Assembly (NCBI RefSeq): GCF_018139565.1
Contig: NZ_JAGSPK010000005.1
Coordinates: forward strand, 248,001 to 312,000
DNA from: Cognatundibacterium rivi
GTDB taxonomy: Bacteria; Pseudomonadota; Gammaproteobacteria; Burkholderiales; Burkholderiaceae_D
DNA: 64,000 nucleotides
Direction: 5' to 3'
Shown: positions 8,694 through 20,184 of the stretch, piece by piece
Numbering within the stretch: the stretch's first letter is position 1
Layout of the letters: every line of letters begins with the position of its first letter
Translations under genes and position numbers: made by a program
Notes under the pieces: generated by a model
What the model saw: the letters and a program-made list of their open reading frames with translations, nothing else
Told to the model about the DNA's origin: nothing
Database searches by the model: none

Positions 8694-10541
8694 TTACGCT
8701 TCGCGGGAAGCTTTTTTACGCTCGTGTTCTTTCAGGAAACGCTTGCGCAAACGGATACTCTTCGGTGTCACTTCTACCAGTTCGTCATCCTCAATAAACT
8801 CAACCGCATATTCCAGAGACATTTGAATTGGCGGTACCAGACGCACCGCTTCATCCGTACCGGAGGAACGAACGTTGGTCAGTTGCTTACCTTTGATCGG
8901 GTTCACAACGAGGTCATTGTCACGGGAATGGATACCGATGATCATGCCTTCGTACACTGGATCGTTATGGCTGACAAACATACGGCCGCGATCTTGCAGT
9001 TTCCAGATCGCATAAGCAACCGCAGCACCGTCATCCTGAGAAATCAATACACCATTGCGACGGCCAGCCAATTCGCCTTTAGTGTTATCAACTGGTGCGT
9101 AGTCATCAAACACGTGACTCATCAAACCTGTACCACGTGTCAATGTCATGAATTCGCCCTGGAAGCCAATCAGGCCACGTGCTGGAATACGATATTCCAG
9201 ACGCACACGACCTTTGCCGTCCGGTTCCATGTTTTGCAGATCGCCGCGACGACGACCCAATTCTTCCATCACGCCACCCTGATTCGTTTCTTCAACGTCA
9301 ACGGTCAGATTTTCGTATGGCTCATGACGTACGCCATCCACCATTTTGAATACGACGCGTGGACGAGATACGGCCAGCTCGAAACCTTCACGACGCATGT
9401 TTTCGATCAGAATCGTCAGATGCAACTCACCACGACCAGAAACTTCGTACGTGGAATCATCACCTTCAGCCTGCACAACGCGCAACGCCATGTTGGATTT
9501 CAATTCCTTTTCCAGACGATCGCGGATCTGACGCGTTGTCACGAATTTACCTTCGCGCCCAGCCAGCGGCGAGCTGTTGACCATGAAGTTCATCGTCAAC
9601 GTCGGCTCATCAATCTTCAGCATAGGCAAGCCTTCTGGCGCATCTGGCGCGCAGATAGTCGAACCAATACCGATTTCTTCGATACCATTGATCAGCACGA
9701 TATCGCCAGCCAGTGCTTCGTCTACTTGTACGCGATCCAGACCTTTGAAAGTCAGTACTTGATTGATACGTGCCTTCGTTGGCTTATCGTCAGGACCATT
9801 CATCCAAACGACGTCTTGCAACGCTTTCACTTTACCGCGCAGGATACGGCCAACGCCGATCTTACCAACGTAAGAAGAATATTCGAGAGATGTGATTTGC
9901 AATTGTAACGGGCCATTCGGATCATCTTCACGCGCAGGAACGTGTTTCAGGATCGCATCAAACAATGGCTCCATGTTACCGTCACGCACTGTGTCTTCCA
10001 GACCGGCATAACCTTTGAAACCGGATGCGTAAACAATCGGGAAATCCAGTTGTTCATCAGTTGCGCCGAGCTTATCAAACAGTTCGAAAGTCGCGTTCAC
10101 TGCTTTTTGTGGATCCGCGTTTTCACGGTCGATCTTGTTCACAACAACGATAGGTTTCAGACCCAGCGCGAGTGCTTTACGTGTCACAAAACGTGTTTGT
10201 GGCATCGGACCTTCTTGCGCGTCCACCAGCAACAATACGCTGTCTACCATGGACAATACACGTTCCACTTCACCACCAAAGTCAGCATGGCCCGGGGTAT
10301 CAACGATGTTGATGTGCGTGCCTTTGTATTCCACTGCGCAGTTTTTGGACAGAATCGTGATACCGCGTTCTTTTTCGATATCATTCGAATCCATCACGCG
10401 GGAATCGACCTGTTGGTTTTCGCGGAAAGTACCGGATTGACGCAATAATTGGTCAACCAGTGTGGTTTTGCCGTGATCGACGTGGGCGATAATGGCGATG
10501 TTACGAATAGCGCGTTTTGTAGTGGACATGGTAACGTTCAT
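8694..10541 (-). CDS. typA: Ribosome-associated GTPase TypA/BipA
   Basis: A 615-residue translational GTPase of the EF-G superfamily. The G domain (residues ~9-205) shows [17 protein letters not shown] (P-loop), RGITI (switch I), [16 protein letters not shown] (G3) and VVNKIDR (G4). Domain II, the EF-G III/V-like domains and the BipA C-terminal domain follow, ending [19 protein letters not shown]. TypA binds the 70S ribosome and helps 50S assembly, chiefly at low temperature and under stress. The alternative ATG four codons downstream (10529) gives [12 protein letters not shown] and may be the true start; neither has a strong Shine-Dalgarno sequence. It is downstream of truB, with a possible promoter of its own. 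Confidence 0.96.
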   Translation of the reverse strand: MNVTMSTTKRAIRNIAIIAHVDHGKTTLVDQLLRQSGTFRENQQVDSRVMDSNDIEKERGITILSKNCAVEYKGTHINIVDTPGHADFGGEVERVLSMVDSVLLLVDAQEGPMPQTRFVTRKALALGLKPIVVVNKIDRENADPQKAVNATFELFDKLGATDEQLDFPIVYASGFKGYAGLEDTVRDGNMEPLFDAILKHVPAREDDPNGPLQLQITSLEYSSYVGKIGVGRILRGKVKALQDVVWMNGPDDKPTKARINQVLTFKGLDRVQVDEALAGDIVLINGIEEIGIGSTICAPDAPEGLPMLKIDEPTLTMNFMVNSSPLAGREGKFVTTRQIRDRLEKELKSNMALRVVQAEGDDSTYEVSGRGELHLTILIENMRREGFELAVSRPRVVFKMVDGVRHEPYENLTVDVEETNQGGVMEELGRRRGDLQNMEPDGKGRVRLEYRIPARGLIGFQGEFMTLTRGTGLMSHVFDDYAPVDNTKGELAGRRNGVLISQDDGAAVAYAIWKLQDRGRMFVSHNDPVYEGMIIGIHSRDNDLVVNPIKGKQLTNVRSSGTDEAVRLVPPIQMSLEYAVEFIEDDELVEVTPKSIRLRKRFLKEHERKKASREA

Positions 10542-10565
10542 TTGGGGTAAATCGGATAACCGACG

Positions 10566-10571
10566 ATTATA
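10566..10571 (-). promoter_or_regulatory. Candidate -10 box of typA
   Basis: TATAAT on the minus strand, 25 nt before the typA start. The best upstream -35 candidate (TTATGC, 18 bp away) is poor, so the promoter is tentative; typA may also be read from the rimP operon. Confidence 0.4.
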
Positions 10572-10717
10572 ACATGCTGCAACGCAAAAGCATAAAACGC
10601 CTATTATTTCAAGGAGTTGCTACAAAGCGATGACAACGGAAATGATGATGAGCACTTCAGGCTTCCTTCACGCCTGCCGCACAACATCATCAGATCATTC
10701 TCTTGTGCGGATCAATA

Positions 10718-11650
10718 TTATTCCTGCGTATTAATCAGGCGCTCCGGTGCAAGAATGCCGAATTCCTGTAACTGAGCTGAGCCCAGCAATTGCCCGTCAA
10801 TATCCCGATACACTCGGACTCTGCCGGTCACCGGTGGCAAGCTGACAGTTTCTTTGCCCAAGGCCAATCTTTGTCCATGCAGAAAACGTCGGGCCAATTC
10901 CTCATTCAAATGCACAGAAGGAAAACTCGACAGCAAGGCATCGACAGGATCAAGTAAAGCCAAACGCTGCTCTTCAGGCAGAGACTCCAGATAGTCCAGC
11001 GTAATGGATTTTTCCAATACCAGATGGCCGACCTGAATACGGCGCAATTCTTTCAAATGCGCACCGCATCCGAGCACAGCACCAATATCTTCACCCAGTA
11101 CGCGGACATACGTCCCTTTGCTGCACTTCACCTTCAGGCTCAGCAACGGCGCATCGTAGGCAAGAAATTCCAACTCATGGATTACCACATTGCGCGCTTC
11201 ACGCTCCAGCGTGACGCCCGCCCGCGCATACTCGTATAAAGGCTTGCCATCACGCTTCAGTGCCGAATACATCGGAGGAACTTGCGCAATCGCGCCCGTG
11301 AATTGCGTCAACACCTGGCGTATCTGCTCTTCAGTGACAGCGACACTTTTGGTCTCAAGCACATCACCTTCGGTATCGCCGGTCGTGGTAGTGACACCAA
11401 GATGGACAACGGTTGTATATGTTTTATCGGCTTCCAGCAGATCCTGAGAAAATTTGGTTGCCTCGCCAAAACACAAAGGCAACAAGCCGGTGGCAAATGG
11501 ATCCAGCGTACCGGTGTGACCAGCCTTCATCGCATTCAGAAAGCGCTTTGCCTTGATCAAAGCATCATTACTGGAAAAGCCAACCGGCTTATCCAATAGT
11601 AAGACGCCGTGCACAAGAACACGGGGACGTTTTTTAATCTGAGTTGTCAT
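10718..11650 (-). CDS. truB: tRNA pseudouridine(55) synthase TruB
   Basis: This 310-residue protein isomerises U55 in the T loop of tRNAs. It begins MTTQIKKRPRVLVHGVLLLD and contains the catalytic motif GHTGTLDPFATGLLP with the nucleophilic Asp, KTYTTVVHLG and the C-terminal KCSKGTYVRVLGEDIG. The ATG at 11650 is preferred over a TTG at 11671 because the extension has no family match and TruB is usually ~310 residues. The gene follows rbfA within 36 nt and belongs to the rimP-nusA-infB operon, as in most proteobacteria. Confidence 0.96.
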   Translation of the reverse strand: MTTQIKKRPRVLVHGVLLLDKPVGFSSNDALIKAKRFLNAMKAGHTGTLDPFATGLLPLCFGEATKFSQDLLEADKTYTTVVHLGVTTTTGDTEGDVLETKSVAVTEEQIRQVLTQFTGAIAQVPPMYSALKRDGKPLYEYARAGVTLEREARNVVIHELEFLAYDAPLLSLKVKCSKGTYVRVLGEDIGAVLGCGAHLKELRRIQVGHLVLEKSITLDYLESLPEEQRLALLDPVDALLSSFPSVHLNEELARRFLHGQRLALGKETVSLPPVTGRVRVYRDIDGQLLGSAQLQEFGILAPERLINTQE

Positions 11651-11661
11651 AAGCCTGGAAA

Positions 11662-11679
11662 ACCGGAGCAAACTCCGGT
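11662..11679 (-). terminator. Hairpin with short T-run between rbfA and truB
   Basis: ACCGGAG / CTCCGGT stem with a 4-nt loop, followed on the minus strand by TTTT. It sits in the 35-nt rbfA-truB gap and could partly attenuate or mark an RNA processing site. Confidence 0.45.
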
Positions 11680-11685
11680 CAGAGA

Positions 11686-12075
11686 TCAGTTTTCGCCGTC
11701 GTCTTTAGCACGGGTGGCATTTGCTTCATCAATCAGCTTAGACATGGCCATACCACGTATCGTTGATGTGTCATGGATGAAGTGCAATTGCGGCAGAGTA
11801 TGGATATGCAAACGCAAACCCAATTGGGCTCGCAGAAAACCAGCGGCACGTGTCAGCGCATCATTGGTCGCTTTAATCGCGACCGGATCATCTGCCAACG
11901 TCGTGAAGAAAATTTTTGCGTGTGCGTAATCGGGCGTGAGCTGCACCTCCGTCAGCGTGATCATGCCAACGCGCGGATCTTTCAACTCAGACCAGATGAT
12001 TTCAGCCAGATCTTTCTGAATCTGATCAGCAACGCGCAAACCACGTCCCGGTATATTTTTACTATGTTTTGCCAT
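11686..12075 (-). CDS. rbfA: 30S ribosome-binding factor RbfA
   Basis: A 129-residue KH-fold cold-shock protein that binds the 30S subunit and helps 16S rRNA 5'-end maturation. The sequence begins [20 protein letters not shown] and has the typical [20 protein letters not shown] and the C-terminal [20 protein letters not shown]. Length and position between infB and truB fit the family. Translation starts from an ATG at 12075, 57 nt after infB, with a GC-rich hairpin in the gap. Confidence 0.95.
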   Translation of the reverse strand: MAKHSKNIPGRGLRVADQIQKDLAEIIWSELKDPRVGMITLTEVQLTPDYAHAKIFFTTLADDPVAIKATNDALTRAAGFLRAQLGLRLHIHTLPQLHFIHDTSTIRGMAMSKLIDEANATRAKDDGEN

Positions 12076-12101
12076 AAATTATTTTTTGCCTCTATAAACC
12101 A

Positions 12102-12123
12102 GAACCCCGGCCTGGGCCGGGGT
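12102..12123 (-). other. GC-rich hairpin between infB and rbfA
   Basis: AACCCCGG-CCTGGG-CCGGGGTT forms a perfect 8-bp stem in the 57-nt gap. No T-run follows, so it is more likely an mRNA processing or stabilising element than a terminator. Confidence 0.5.
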
Positions 12124-12132
12124 TGGCTTGAA

Positions 12133-14982
12133 TTACAGAGTACGTGCAATTTCCTGTACTTCAAATATTTCTAGGTTATCGCCAACCTGAATGTCGTTAT
12201 AGCCTTTCAGCGACAAACCACACTCCATACCAGCGCGAACTTCTTTAGCATCATCTTTATAGCGTTTCAGAGAATCCAGCTCACCAGTCCAGGTCACGAC
12301 ATTATTGCGCAACAGACGAACTGACGATGTACGCTTGACCACGCCATCAGTCACCAGACAGCCTGCAATCGCGCCGACTTTACTGACCAGGAATACCTGT
12401 TTAACTTCAACCATACCGATGATCTGCTCACGTTTTTCCGGAGCCAGCATGCCTGACAAGGCCGCTTTCACTTCATCAACCGCATCGTAAATGATGTTGT
12501 AGTAGCGAATATCCACGCCATTCGACTCGGCCAGCTTACGTGCTGACGCATCAGCACGGGTATTAAAGCCAATAATAACGGCCTTAGAGGCAACCGCCAG
12601 ATTGACGTCATTTTCAGAGATGCCGCCAACTGCCGCGTGAACAACCTGCACACGCACTTCGCTGGTAGACAATTTCTGCAAAGACTGGACCAGAGCTTCC
12701 TGAGAACCTTGTACGTCGGTTTTGACGATGATAGGCAGATTTTTAACTTCGCCCTCACCCATGTTTTCAAACATGTTTTCGAGTTTAGCTGCCTGCTGTT
12801 TCGCCAATTTAACATCACGGAATTTACCCTGACGGAACAAAGCAATTTCACGTGCTTTGCGCTCATCAACCATCACCATGACTTCTTCACCAGCCGCCGG
12901 CACTTCTGTCAGACCCTGAATTTCCACGGGAATCGATGGGCCAGCCTCAGTGATATTTACACCATTCTCGTCCAGCATCGCACGAACGCGGCCATAAGAC
13001 GAACCTGCCAGCACAACATCGCCACGCTTCAGAGTACCGGACTGCACCAGAATCGTAGCAACGGTACCGCGACCTTTATCCAGACGGGCTTCAACAACCA
13101 GACCTTTGGCAGGCGCTTCTTTCGGTGCTTTCAATTCCAGCACTTCTGCTTGCAGCAAAACGTTTTCCAGCAGCGAGTCTATGCCCAGACCTGTTTTTGC
13201 AGACACCTGAACGAATGGTGAATCGCCACCATATTCTTCTGGGACGACGCTTTCAGCGATCAATTCCTGAGTCACGCGATCTGCATTGCCACCTGGTTTA
13301 TCAATTTTATTGATAGCGACAACCAGTGGCACACCAGCCGCTTTTGCATGTGCAATCGCTTCTTTGGTTTGCGGCATCACGCCATCATCGGCTGCCACCA
13401 CCAGAATTACGATATCGGTCGCTTGCGCGCCACGCGCACGCATTGCAGTAAATGCTTCATGGCCCGGCGTATCGAGGAAAGTGATCATGCCACGCGGTGT
13501 TTCAACGTGGTAGGCACCAATGTGCTGCGTAATACCACCGGCTTCGCCAGATGCCACTTTGGCGCGACGAATATAATCCAGCAACGATGTTTTACCGTGA
13601 TCGACGTGACCCATCACAGTTACAACCGGCGCGCGCGGGAAGGATTCGTACTCAGCGTGTTCTGCAACGTCCGTCAACAAAGCTTCAGGATCATCGAGTT
13701 TCGCGGCGAATGCTTTATGCCCCATTTCCTCAACCAGAATCATTGCTGTTTCCTGATCGAGCACCTGGTTAATCGTGCACATCTGACCCAATTTCATCAA
13801 ATGCTTGATGACTTCAGATGCCTTCACGGACATCTTGTGCGCCAACTCTGCCACTGTCAGCGTTTCAGGGACAAACACATCTTTCACAATCGCTTCGACT
13901 GGCACCTGGAAGTTCGATTCTCGCTCTTCATGATGACTGTTGCGACGTCCTTTAGGACCGCCTTTCCATCCATCGCGACCACCGGAAGTATCACCGCGAG
14001 TTTTCAGACCGCCACTACGTTTTTTAGAATCTTCCTGCCAGGTTGAGGATACATTCGCGGATTTAATCGCTTTCTTATCACCAACAGCTGGTTTTTTCTC
14101 ATCTTTCTTGTCTGCACTTGCCGCAACTGGCTTTTTATCGCCGACTTTCTTATCAGCAGGCTTATGCAAAGTACCTTCGGCCTTAGGTGCAACCGCAGGC
14201 GCAGGTGGCGCAGCCTTCACAGGTCGACGCGCTGCATTCATCATTTCTTTGATCTGTGCAACTTCGTCAGCCACTGCTTTTCTTGCTTTTTCTGTTGCTG
14301 CTGCGCGATCAGCTGCCTCTTTTGCTTCTAAGGCAGTTTTTTTCTTTGCTTCTTCTGCGTCCAAACGTTTTTTCTCTTCATCTGACTGGGAAGGCTTCAC
14401 TTCCACAGTTTTTACTGCTGCAGCGGCGGCCGCTGCTTGCTCTGCCTTCAATTGATCTGCTGCCGCTTTTGCCGCTTCAGCTTCAGCCGCTTCACGCATT
14501 GCTTTTGCCTGCGCTTCTTTTTCGGCTTCCAGCTTAGCAAGTCGCTCCTGTTTTTCACGCAGATCAGCTTCCTGCCGTGCAATCAACTCAGCCTCGCGGC
14601 GCGCATCTTCCTCGCTGACCGCCGGTTCTTCAGGCTCTGCTGCGACAGTCCGCGCCGCAGCGTCATCCGCGACCACTTCATCGCGTTTGACGAACGTACG
14701 CTTCTTACGAACTTCAACCTGAATGGTGCGAGATTTGCCTGTAGCATCCGCCTGCTTAATCTCCGTTGTCTCTTTACGAGTCACAGTGATTTTTTTCTTT
14801 TCAATGTCAACCGAAGATCCATGCGAACGACGCAAATGTTCCAGCAATCGGTCTTTATCTTCTTTTGTCAATGAATCTGACGTCGAATTTTTTTCGACGC
14901 CTGCCCCACGCAATTGCGTGAGCAACAAATCCGCTGACATTTTCAGCTCGGTGGCAAATTGGGCAACGTTGTTACTCGCCAT
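12133..14982 (-). CDS. infB: Translation initiation factor IF-2
   Basis: A 949-residue GTPase that brings fMet-tRNA to the 30S P site. The IF2N domain is at residues 1-55 ([20 protein letters not shown]). A long charged Ala/Lys/Glu-rich linker (about 120-330) follows, then a second IF2 N-terminal subdomain near 365-420. The G domain starts near residue 450 with [20 protein letters not shown], then [20 protein letters not shown] and INKIDK; the C-terminal domains end [12 protein letters not shown]. The long N-terminus is typical of beta- and gammaproteobacterial IF2. Internal starts giving shorter isoforms, as in E. coli, are possible but not shown. It lies between nusA and rbfA in one operon. 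Confidence 0.97.
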   Translation of the reverse strand: MASNNVAQFATELKMSADLLLTQLRGAGVEKNSTSDSLTKEDKDRLLEHLRRSHGSSVDIEKKKITVTRKETTEIKQADATGKSRTIQVEVRKKRTFVKRDEVVADDAAARTVAAEPEEPAVSEEDARREAELIARQEADLREKQERLAKLEAEKEAQAKAMREAAEAEAAKAAADQLKAEQAAAAAAAVKTVEVKPSQSDEEKKRLDAEEAKKKTALEAKEAADRAAATEKARKAVADEVAQIKEMMNAARRPVKAAPPAPAVAPKAEGTLHKPADKKVGDKKPVAASADKKDEKKPAVGDKKAIKSANVSSTWQEDSKKRSGGLKTRGDTSGGRDGWKGGPKGRRNSHHEERESNFQVPVEAIVKDVFVPETLTVAELAHKMSVKASEVIKHLMKLGQMCTINQVLDQETAMILVEEMGHKAFAAKLDDPEALLTDVAEHAEYESFPRAPVVTVMGHVDHGKTSLLDYIRRAKVASGEAGGITQHIGAYHVETPRGMITFLDTPGHEAFTAMRARGAQATDIVILVVAADDGVMPQTKEAIAHAKAAGVPLVVAINKIDKPGGNADRVTQELIAESVVPEEYGGDSPFVQVSAKTGLGIDSLLENVLLQAEVLELKAPKEAPAKGLVVEARLDKGRGTVATILVQSGTLKRGDVVLAGSSYGRVRAMLDENGVNITEAGPSIPVEIQGLTEVPAAGEEVMVMVDERKAREIALFRQGKFRDVKLAKQQAAKLENMFENMGEGEVKNLPIIVKTDVQGSQEALVQSLQKLSTSEVRVQVVHAAVGGISENDVNLAVASKAVIIGFNTRADASARKLAESNGVDIRYYNIIYDAVDEVKAALSGMLAPEKREQIIGMVEVKQVFLVSKVGAIAGCLVTDGVVKRTSSVRLLRNNVVTWTGELDSLKRYKDDAKEVRAGMECGLSLKGYNDIQVGDNLEIFEVQEIARTL

Positions 14983-15029
14983 TCAGTCCTCTTTTTCTAT
15001 GTGCGCGTTATGAATATGAAACCCGTGAA

Positions 15030-16589
15030 TTACTTTGCTTCTACGAGTTTCCAGGCATTGGCTAACAAAGCCTTGGCCTGATCATCATATTTAGCGTCGA
15101 TGAGTTTCATCTCATCATCGGTCACATCTTCAAATGCTTCTTTAATTAAATGGCGTGAACGGTCGGCAGACAATGCCAAAATCGCGCCAAATTCGTCGTA
15201 CGCCAAACCAGCAAAAGCTGCCAGTGTCTTGATGCCAGCCAGTCCCAGCTTGCCAGCAGTCACACGTGTCATGCCTTCAAGGTTGATCAGTTCATCATCC
15301 ATGCCTTCCAAACCTTCTTCAGAAGCAATCGCCTCCGTCAAAAGCGCATCACGCGCACGGTTACGCAATTCAGTAACTGTATCTTCGTCAAATGCCTCAA
15401 TTTCCAGCATTTCAGTGATAGGCACATAAGCGATTTCTTCCAGACTGGAGAATCCTTCTTCAACCAGAATTTCAGCAACTTCCTGATCGACATCCAGCTT
15501 TTCCATGAACAAAGCGCGAATACCGGCAGTTTCCTGCTCTGCTTTGTTAGCAGACTCTTCCGCCGTCATGATATTAATTTGCCAGCCAGTCAATTCGGCT
15601 GCGAGACGTACGTTCTGACCGCTACGGCCAATAGCAATCGCGAGATTTTCTTCGTCAACCACCACATCCATGCCATGCTTATCTTCGTCGACCATGATGG
15701 ACGACACATTCGCCGGTGCTAATGCACCGATGACGAATTGCGCCGGGTCTTCCGACCACAAAACGATATCAACACGCTCGCCGCCGAGTTCGCCAGTCAC
15801 AGCCTGAACGCGGGAACCACGCATACCAACGCAGGTACCAATAGGATCGATACGTTTATCCGCTGTATAGACAGCGATTTTTGCGCGAACGCCTGGGTCG
15901 CGGGCTGCAGACTTGATTACCAGAGAACCCTGTTCAATTTCGGGCACTTCCAGCTCAAACAATTTCATGATGAATTCGGGTGCTGTACGGGATAAGATCA
16001 CCTGTGGTCCGCGCGCATTGCGATCAATACGCAAAATATATGCACGAACACGATCACCAACACGCAGATTTTCCTTAGGAATCATCTGATCGCGTGGCAG
16101 GCGAGCCTCAATTTTACCAGACTCAACCACTGCGTCACCACGTTCCATACGTTTAATCGTGCCGGTAACAAGGGAATCGCCGCGTTCGAGGAAGTCGGCC
16201 AGAATTTGCTCGCGCTCAGCATCACGAATGCGCTGCAATACAACTTGTTTGGTATCTTGAGCAAAACGGCGCCCGAAATCAACAGACTCGATTTCTTCTT
16301 CGATATAGTCACCAATCTGAATTTCAGCGTCATCTTCAACCGCTTCAAAATGTAGAATTTCCTGATCTGGCAGCTGCAAACCAGCTTCATCAGGAACTAC
16401 ATGCCAGCGGCGGAAAGAGCGAAACTCACCAGTGTCGCGATCGATTTCAACGCGAATATCTACTTCACCTGGAAAACGCTTTTTTGTCGCTTGCGCCAAA
16501 GCATGCTCGAGCGCGCCGAAAACAACTTCTTCATCGACATTTTTTTCGCGTGCCAGCACATCAACCAATAACAACAAATCACGACTCAT
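15030..16589 (-). CDS. nusA: Transcription termination/antitermination factor NusA
   Basis: A 519-residue RNA polymerase-binding protein. The N-terminal domain starts [20 protein letters not shown]. An S1 domain (about 135-200, [20 protein letters not shown]), two KH domains (about 200-345, with [20 protein letters not shown] and [18 protein letters not shown]) and two C-terminal acidic helix-hairpin-helix repeats (about 365-510) follow. The two acidic repeats match the E. coli-type long form. It overlaps the rimP stop by 4 bp, which implies coupled translation, and is followed by infB after 47 nt. Confidence 0.97.
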   Translation of the reverse strand: MSRDLLLLVDVLAREKNVDEEVVFGALEHALAQATKKRFPGEVDIRVEIDRDTGEFRSFRRWHVVPDEAGLQLPDQEILHFEAVEDDAEIQIGDYIEEEIESVDFGRRFAQDTKQVVLQRIRDAEREQILADFLERGDSLVTGTIKRMERGDAVVESGKIEARLPRDQMIPKENLRVGDRVRAYILRIDRNARGPQVILSRTAPEFIMKLFELEVPEIEQGSLVIKSAARDPGVRAKIAVYTADKRIDPIGTCVGMRGSRVQAVTGELGGERVDIVLWSEDPAQFVIGALAPANVSSIMVDEDKHGMDVVVDEENLAIAIGRSGQNVRLAAELTGWQINIMTAEESANKAEQETAGIRALFMEKLDVDQEVAEILVEEGFSSLEEIAYVPITEMLEIEAFDEDTVTELRNRARDALLTEAIASEEGLEGMDDELINLEGMTRVTAGKLGLAGIKTLAAFAGLAYDEFGAILALSADRSRHLIKEAFEDVTDDEMKLIDAKYDDQAKALLANAWKLVEAK

Positions 16590-17071
16590 GCTTTGCGACT
16601 CCTAAAATCCACTTGTGGCACCAGGTGTGCCTTATCCACATCGGCGAGCGAAAACTCCAGCATGGCCGACCCATCTTTTACTTCAAATTCCAGCTTCAGA
16701 TTATCACCTTCAGGCTCATGCAAAATGCCTTCGAAAGTTTTACGGTTTGGCGTACCGGGCAAAGGCATACGCAATTTCACTGTTGCTTTTTCACCCGCAA
16801 AACGCACATAGTCCGCAAGCTTCTTCAGCGGTCTGTCGAGACCTGGCGAAGACACTTCCAGACGATTGTAATTAACATTTTCAACCGTCAGCACATGCGA
16901 CAATTGATGACTGACTTTCTCACAATCTTCGACTGTGATATTGCCCTTCTCAATGTCATCTGGCAAAAAATCAATGTACACCCTGAACAAGCCACGTTCA
17001 GCCTGCTCAAAATCCACCAGATCATATCCAGTGCCGTTGACAGTCTTCTCTATTAAATCCAACAAAACCAA
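16586..17071 (-). CDS. rimP: Ribosome maturation factor RimP
   Basis: A 161-residue protein needed for 30S subunit maturation. It shows the RimP pattern [37 protein letters not shown], and [17 protein letters not shown]. The predicted start is TTG at 17071, with GGAG 6 nt upstream; no nearby ATG would preserve the N-terminal helix. A TTG start is unusual and would keep expression low. rimP heads the operon rimP-nusA-infB-rbfA-truB. An attenuator-like leader precedes it. Confidence 0.93.
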   Translation of the reverse strand: MVLLDLIEKTVNGTGYDLVDFEQAERGLFRVYIDFLPDDIEKGNITVEDCEKVSHQLSHVLTVENVNYNRLEVSSPGLDRPLKKLADYVRFAGEKATVKLRMPLPGTPNRKTFEGILHEPEGDNLKLEFEVKDGSAMLEFSLADVDKAHLVPQVDFRSRKA

Positions 17072-17136
17072 ACTATTCTCCGAAAGTCACAAACCTGTAC
17101 GCATATATATACTCAGGCATATCAAACGATAAGACC

Positions 17137-17160
17137 AAAAAAAAATGGGCAACTGCCCAT
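17137..17160 (-). terminator. Intrinsic terminator upstream of rimP
   Basis: Minus strand ATGGGCA-GT-TGCCCAT followed by a run of nine T. It lies 127 nt after the rluB stop and only 65 nt before rimP. A strong promoter lies between rluB and this hairpin, so it ends a ~75-nt leader transcript and is not just the rluB terminator. Confidence 0.85.
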
Positions 17161-17211
17161 CTTTCTTTGTAGCGCCCGAGTCAAACAACATATCAGGCAT
17201 AATCCACTAAC
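17137..17211 (-). ncRNA. Candidate ~75-nt attenuated leader or small RNA before rimP
   Basis: The stretch is bounded by a promoter with a perfect -10 and 17-bp spacer and by a stem plus T9 terminator. Either the terminator is conditionally read through to control the rimP-nusA-infB operon, or the RNA is a stand-alone product. It matches no Rfam family that I recognise by eye. NusA, encoded downstream, acts on termination, so autoregulation is plausible but inferred. Confidence 0.4.
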
Positions 17212-17217
17212 TGCCAG

Positions 17218-17246
17218 ATTATAAACGATTATTTACCCCGTCGCAA
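17218..17246 (-). promoter_or_regulatory. Strong sigma70 promoter in the rluB-rimP gap
   Basis: Minus strand -35 TTGCGA (17246-17241) and -10 TATAAT (17223-17218) with a 17-bp spacer. The predicted start is near 17211. Transcripts meet the terminator at 17137-17160 after about 75 nt, then rimP if they read through. This is probably the main promoter of the rimP-nusA-infB operon. Confidence 0.75.
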
Positions 17247-17286
17247 TGGAAAACAGGGCAAAGCCACGACAACTCATACCACAAAA

Positions 17287-18876
17287 TCAAGCGCCGCGTG
17301 AACGTCTGCGCGCCGCAATTCCCTGCCCTATCGCCTGACCACTACCTCTTGCTGTAGGCCCACGTCGCTGCTGACCAGCATCAGGGAATCCCAGCGCTGT
17401 TTGCAGCGGATCTGGCTGCCTACTACGTTTATTCCCAGCACTTCCAGCACTATTTCCGTAGTTACCAACACCGCCAGACTTATTGCCATTTGCATTGCCG
17501 CCACGACCAGCGCCATATTCACCACGTCCACCGGACATAGGGAAAGAGGATTGTTTTTGCGTAAAAGGTGTCACGCCAAACGGCACTTTATTACCATAGG
17601 TTTTGCCAGTTTTTGCCGCAGGCTTATCGGAGGCCGCTTTTTCCAGCCCGCTTAATTTCAGCAGACTGCGCACAGCATCTTCACCCAACTCCTCCCAGCG
17701 ACCACGCTTCAGATTAGCAGGTAATGTCATCGCACCATACCGGGTACGAATCAGACGCGAAACAGTCAGTCCAACCGCTTCAAACATACGGCGCACTTCG
17801 CGATTACGACCTTCACCAATAATCACCCGATACCACTTATTCACACCCTCACCACCACCATCAGTGATTTTAGAGAACTGCGCCAGACCATCTTCCAGCT
17901 CAACGCCAGCCAACAAACGTTGACGCATTCCCTCTTCCAACTCACCCAAAGTACGGACTGCGTATTCACGCTCAATACCATAACGAGGATGCATCAGACG
18001 GTTCGCCAGATCGCCGGAGGTTGTAAACAACAACAATCCTTCCGTGTTGTAATCGAGGCGACCGACCGCCAACCATTTCCCGACTTTCATCGTCGGCAGA
18101 CTTTCAAATACCGAATTGCGCCCCTCTGGGTCATTCGTACTGACAATTTCACCGGCAGGCTTATGGTAAATCAGGACACGCGGCGGCTTTTTACTTACCT
18201 TGCGCATAATCGGCTTGCCATTGATACGCACCTGATCTGTTGGCAATATGCGCTGACCGATATGCGCAGGTTCGCCATTCACTGAAACGCGTCCGGCAAC
18301 AATCAAATCTTCCATATCACGGCGCGAACCAAGACCCGCCTCCGCCAACACCTTATGCAACTTCGGCGCATCATCATCCGCAGTTAAATCACGGCGCGCA
18401 GGCTTAGCGTTGCGACCCTTGCCCCTGGATTTATCATCGTCAGTGACATCTGCATCAAACGCTTCGGAAGTGACGAATGAAAACACATCATCCGGAGTCA
18501 CTGCATCGCGGCGCCCGCCCTTCGCCTGCGGTGGACGACGCCCATTACCGCGAACGCCTGCACCAGCAGAACCAGCTTCACGCGGAGGACGTTCAGCGCG
18601 CGAAGACGATTGCCCACCATCTGGGCGATCAGTACGCGGCTTGCGCTGACGATTCTGGTTCGACGTACGTGCAGGACGCTCAACAGCATCAGGCGTAGCG
18701 GCGCCAAACTCAGCACCACCAGATACAGCTGCATCGACCGGCGCAACAACATCCAACTTGGCACGCGTTCTGCGCATATTGCGAGGACCGCGCACACCGC
18801 GTTTCACTTGCTTCCCATTATCAGCATCGCTTGGCGTCTGATCGGCTTTCACATCTTCAGGATTCATTGGATTCAT
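17287..18876 (-). CDS. rluB: 23S rRNA pseudouridine(2605) synthase RluB with long basic tails
   Basis: A 529-residue RsuA/RluB-family enzyme that modifies helix 89 of 23S rRNA. The S4 domain is at about 172-220 ([20 protein letters not shown]) and the catalytic domain holds [20 protein letters not shown] with the nucleophilic Asp, then [15 protein letters not shown]. About 165 N-terminal residues are Arg/Pro/Gly-rich and ~120 C-terminal residues are Gly/Asn/Arg-rich, so the protein is nearly twice the size of a minimal RluB. Such tails are common in Burkholderiales. Its start overlaps scpB by 20 bp. Confidence 0.92.
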   Translation of the reverse strand: MNPMNPEDVKADQTPSDADNGKQVKRGVRGPRNMRRTRAKLDVVAPVDAAVSGGAEFGAATPDAVERPARTSNQNRQRKPRTDRPDGGQSSSRAERPPREAGSAGAGVRGNGRRPPQAKGGRRDAVTPDDVFSFVTSEAFDADVTDDDKSRGKGRNAKPARRDLTADDDAPKLHKVLAEAGLGSRRDMEDLIVAGRVSVNGEPAHIGQRILPTDQVRINGKPIMRKVSKKPPRVLIYHKPAGEIVSTNDPEGRNSVFESLPTMKVGKWLAVGRLDYNTEGLLLFTTSGDLANRLMHPRYGIEREYAVRTLGELEEGMRQRLLAGVELEDGLAQFSKITDGGGEGVNKWYRVIIGEGRNREVRRMFEAVGLTVSRLIRTRYGAMTLPANLKRGRWEELGEDAVRSLLKLSGLEKAASDKPAAKTGKTYGNKVPFGVTPFTQKQSSFPMSGGRGEYGAGRGGNANGNKSGGVGNYGNSAGSAGNKRSRQPDPLQTALGFPDAGQQRRGPTARGSGQAIGQGIAARRRSRGA

Positions 18877-19678
18877 TCTTTAATTCTATTTGAGGCTGCT
18901 GAAGCTGATCAGCACCCGGCTCCACATCCGGCGCCGACTCTTCGGCAGCCTGATCACTTAATTTTCCAACAGCAGAAAGCTGAACATTGACGACGTCGCC
19001 ATCAACTTCCCGCTCAGACGCAACCTCATCAGAAGAGGACTGCATCAAACTTAAACTCTCTTGCGCACCTGCACTCAATTGCTCAGCAAAACCACTCAAT
19101 ACGGGCTCTGCCACAGATAATTCAACAGAATCATCCGAAGCATCTTTGGTAATTTGCTGCAAAGGCGGCAACTGATCCAGCGAGGCCAGACCAAGATCAC
19201 TTAAAAACTGCTTGGTCGTTGCAAACAATGCTGGTCGCCCCGGAACATCGCGATGGCCAATCACTTCAATCCAACAACGATCTTCCAGTGCCTTGATCAT
19301 TTGCGAAGCAACAGTCACACCGCGAATTTCTTCAATATCACCCCTCGTCACAGGTTGACGATAGGCGATAATGGCCAGGGTTTCCATCGTTGCTCTGGAA
19401 TATTTTGGCGGCTTCTCAGGATTCAGGCGATCGATATAAGCACGCATTTCAGGGCGGCTCTGGAAACGCCAGCCATTCGACAGACCAACCAGTTCAATGC
19501 CCTTATCCGACCAATCAAGACGCAAATCTTCCAGCATCGATTTGATGGTATCCGCGCCAACCACATCACCTTGATCATCAGTTTCCTGAAACAGCTTTTT
19601 CATAGAATTAACTGTCAGCGGCTCAGGCGCGCATAACAAGGCTGTTTCGAGGACTCGCTTTGCCTCAGCAGTATTCAT
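18857..19678 (-). CDS. scpB: Chromosome segregation and condensation protein ScpB
   Basis: A 273-residue kleisin-interacting winged-helix protein of the SMC-ScpAB complex. It begins [20 protein letters not shown]; the core has [40 protein letters not shown] and EEIRGV, the hallmark of ScpB. An acidic, probably disordered tail of ~90 residues follows. scpA is not in the window. It overlaps rluB, a conserved pairing in betaproteobacteria. Confidence 0.94.
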   Translation of the reverse strand: MNTAEAKRVLETALLCAPEPLTVNSMKKLFQETDDQGDVVGADTIKSMLEDLRLDWSDKGIELVGLSNGWRFQSRPEMRAYIDRLNPEKPPKYSRATMETLAIIAYRQPVTRGDIEEIRGVTVASQMIKALEDRCWIEVIGHRDVPGRPALFATTKQFLSDLGLASLDQLPPLQQITKDASDDSVELSVAEPVLSGFAEQLSAGAQESLSLMQSSSDEVASEREVDGDVVNVQLSAVGKLSDQAAEESAPDVEPGADQLQQPQIELKNESNES

Positions 19679-19929
19679 GCAAATAGTAATTACACGGGTT
19701 TAATAGATGTCATACAGCGGGACGAAGCGAGAACAAACCAGCTTCAACCCACACCTTTATGCATTTAATTTTGTCGCAACCCATTCAGGTGTCGACGCCC
19801 ATCAAGCGGGCCAGATCAGGGTGTATTTTCAGGACGCAAATATTTGCACGCCCAACCCATCAAATTAGTAGATGCTAGATTGTAGTCCAGATTCAGGAAG
19901 ACAATCAAAAATAAATCATCGTTCAAAGT
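19679..19929. other. 251-bp spacer upstream of scpB
   Basis: No gene is visible. It should contain the scpB-rluB promoter on the minus strand, but I cannot pick a convincing -35/-10 pair. Confidence 0.4.
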
Positions 19930-19961
19930 AAAAAAAGCCACGTAATAACGCGGCTTTTTTT
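19930..19961 (-). terminator. Terminator of the tRNA-fMet gene
   Basis: AAAAAAGCC-ACG ... ACGCGGCTTTTTT hairpin with a T-run, beginning about 8 nt after the tRNA CCA end on the minus strand. Confidence 0.85.
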
Positions 19962-19968
19962 GTAATTC

Positions 19969-20045
<77 letters not shown>

Positions 20046-20058
20046 TCTGAAGAGAAGA

Positions 20059-20087
20059 ACTATACACGTTTTTGCTGCTTTGCGCAA
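20059..20087 (-). promoter_or_regulatory. Promoter of tRNA-fMet
   Basis: Minus strand -35 TTGCGC (20087-20082) and -10 TATAGT (20064-20059) with a 17-bp spacer. The start would be about 7 nt before the mature 5' end. Confidence 0.7.
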
Positions 20088-20184
20088 ATCTTTCGCCATG
20101 CGACTTCAATTACAGGTCAAAGCACGCCAAACGCACGATGAATTGATACACTGCTGAAATTGCTTAATTTTCTCGCCATTCACC

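Noticed and set aside
8724-9908. 394-residue open frame on the plus strand across typA
   Set aside because: It is the antisense shadow of typA, has no recognisable domain and no ribosome-binding site.
17088-17200. 37-codon open frame in the rimP leader
   Set aside because: It runs through the terminator stem and T-run, has no ribosome-binding site and no codon bias; probably not a leader peptide.
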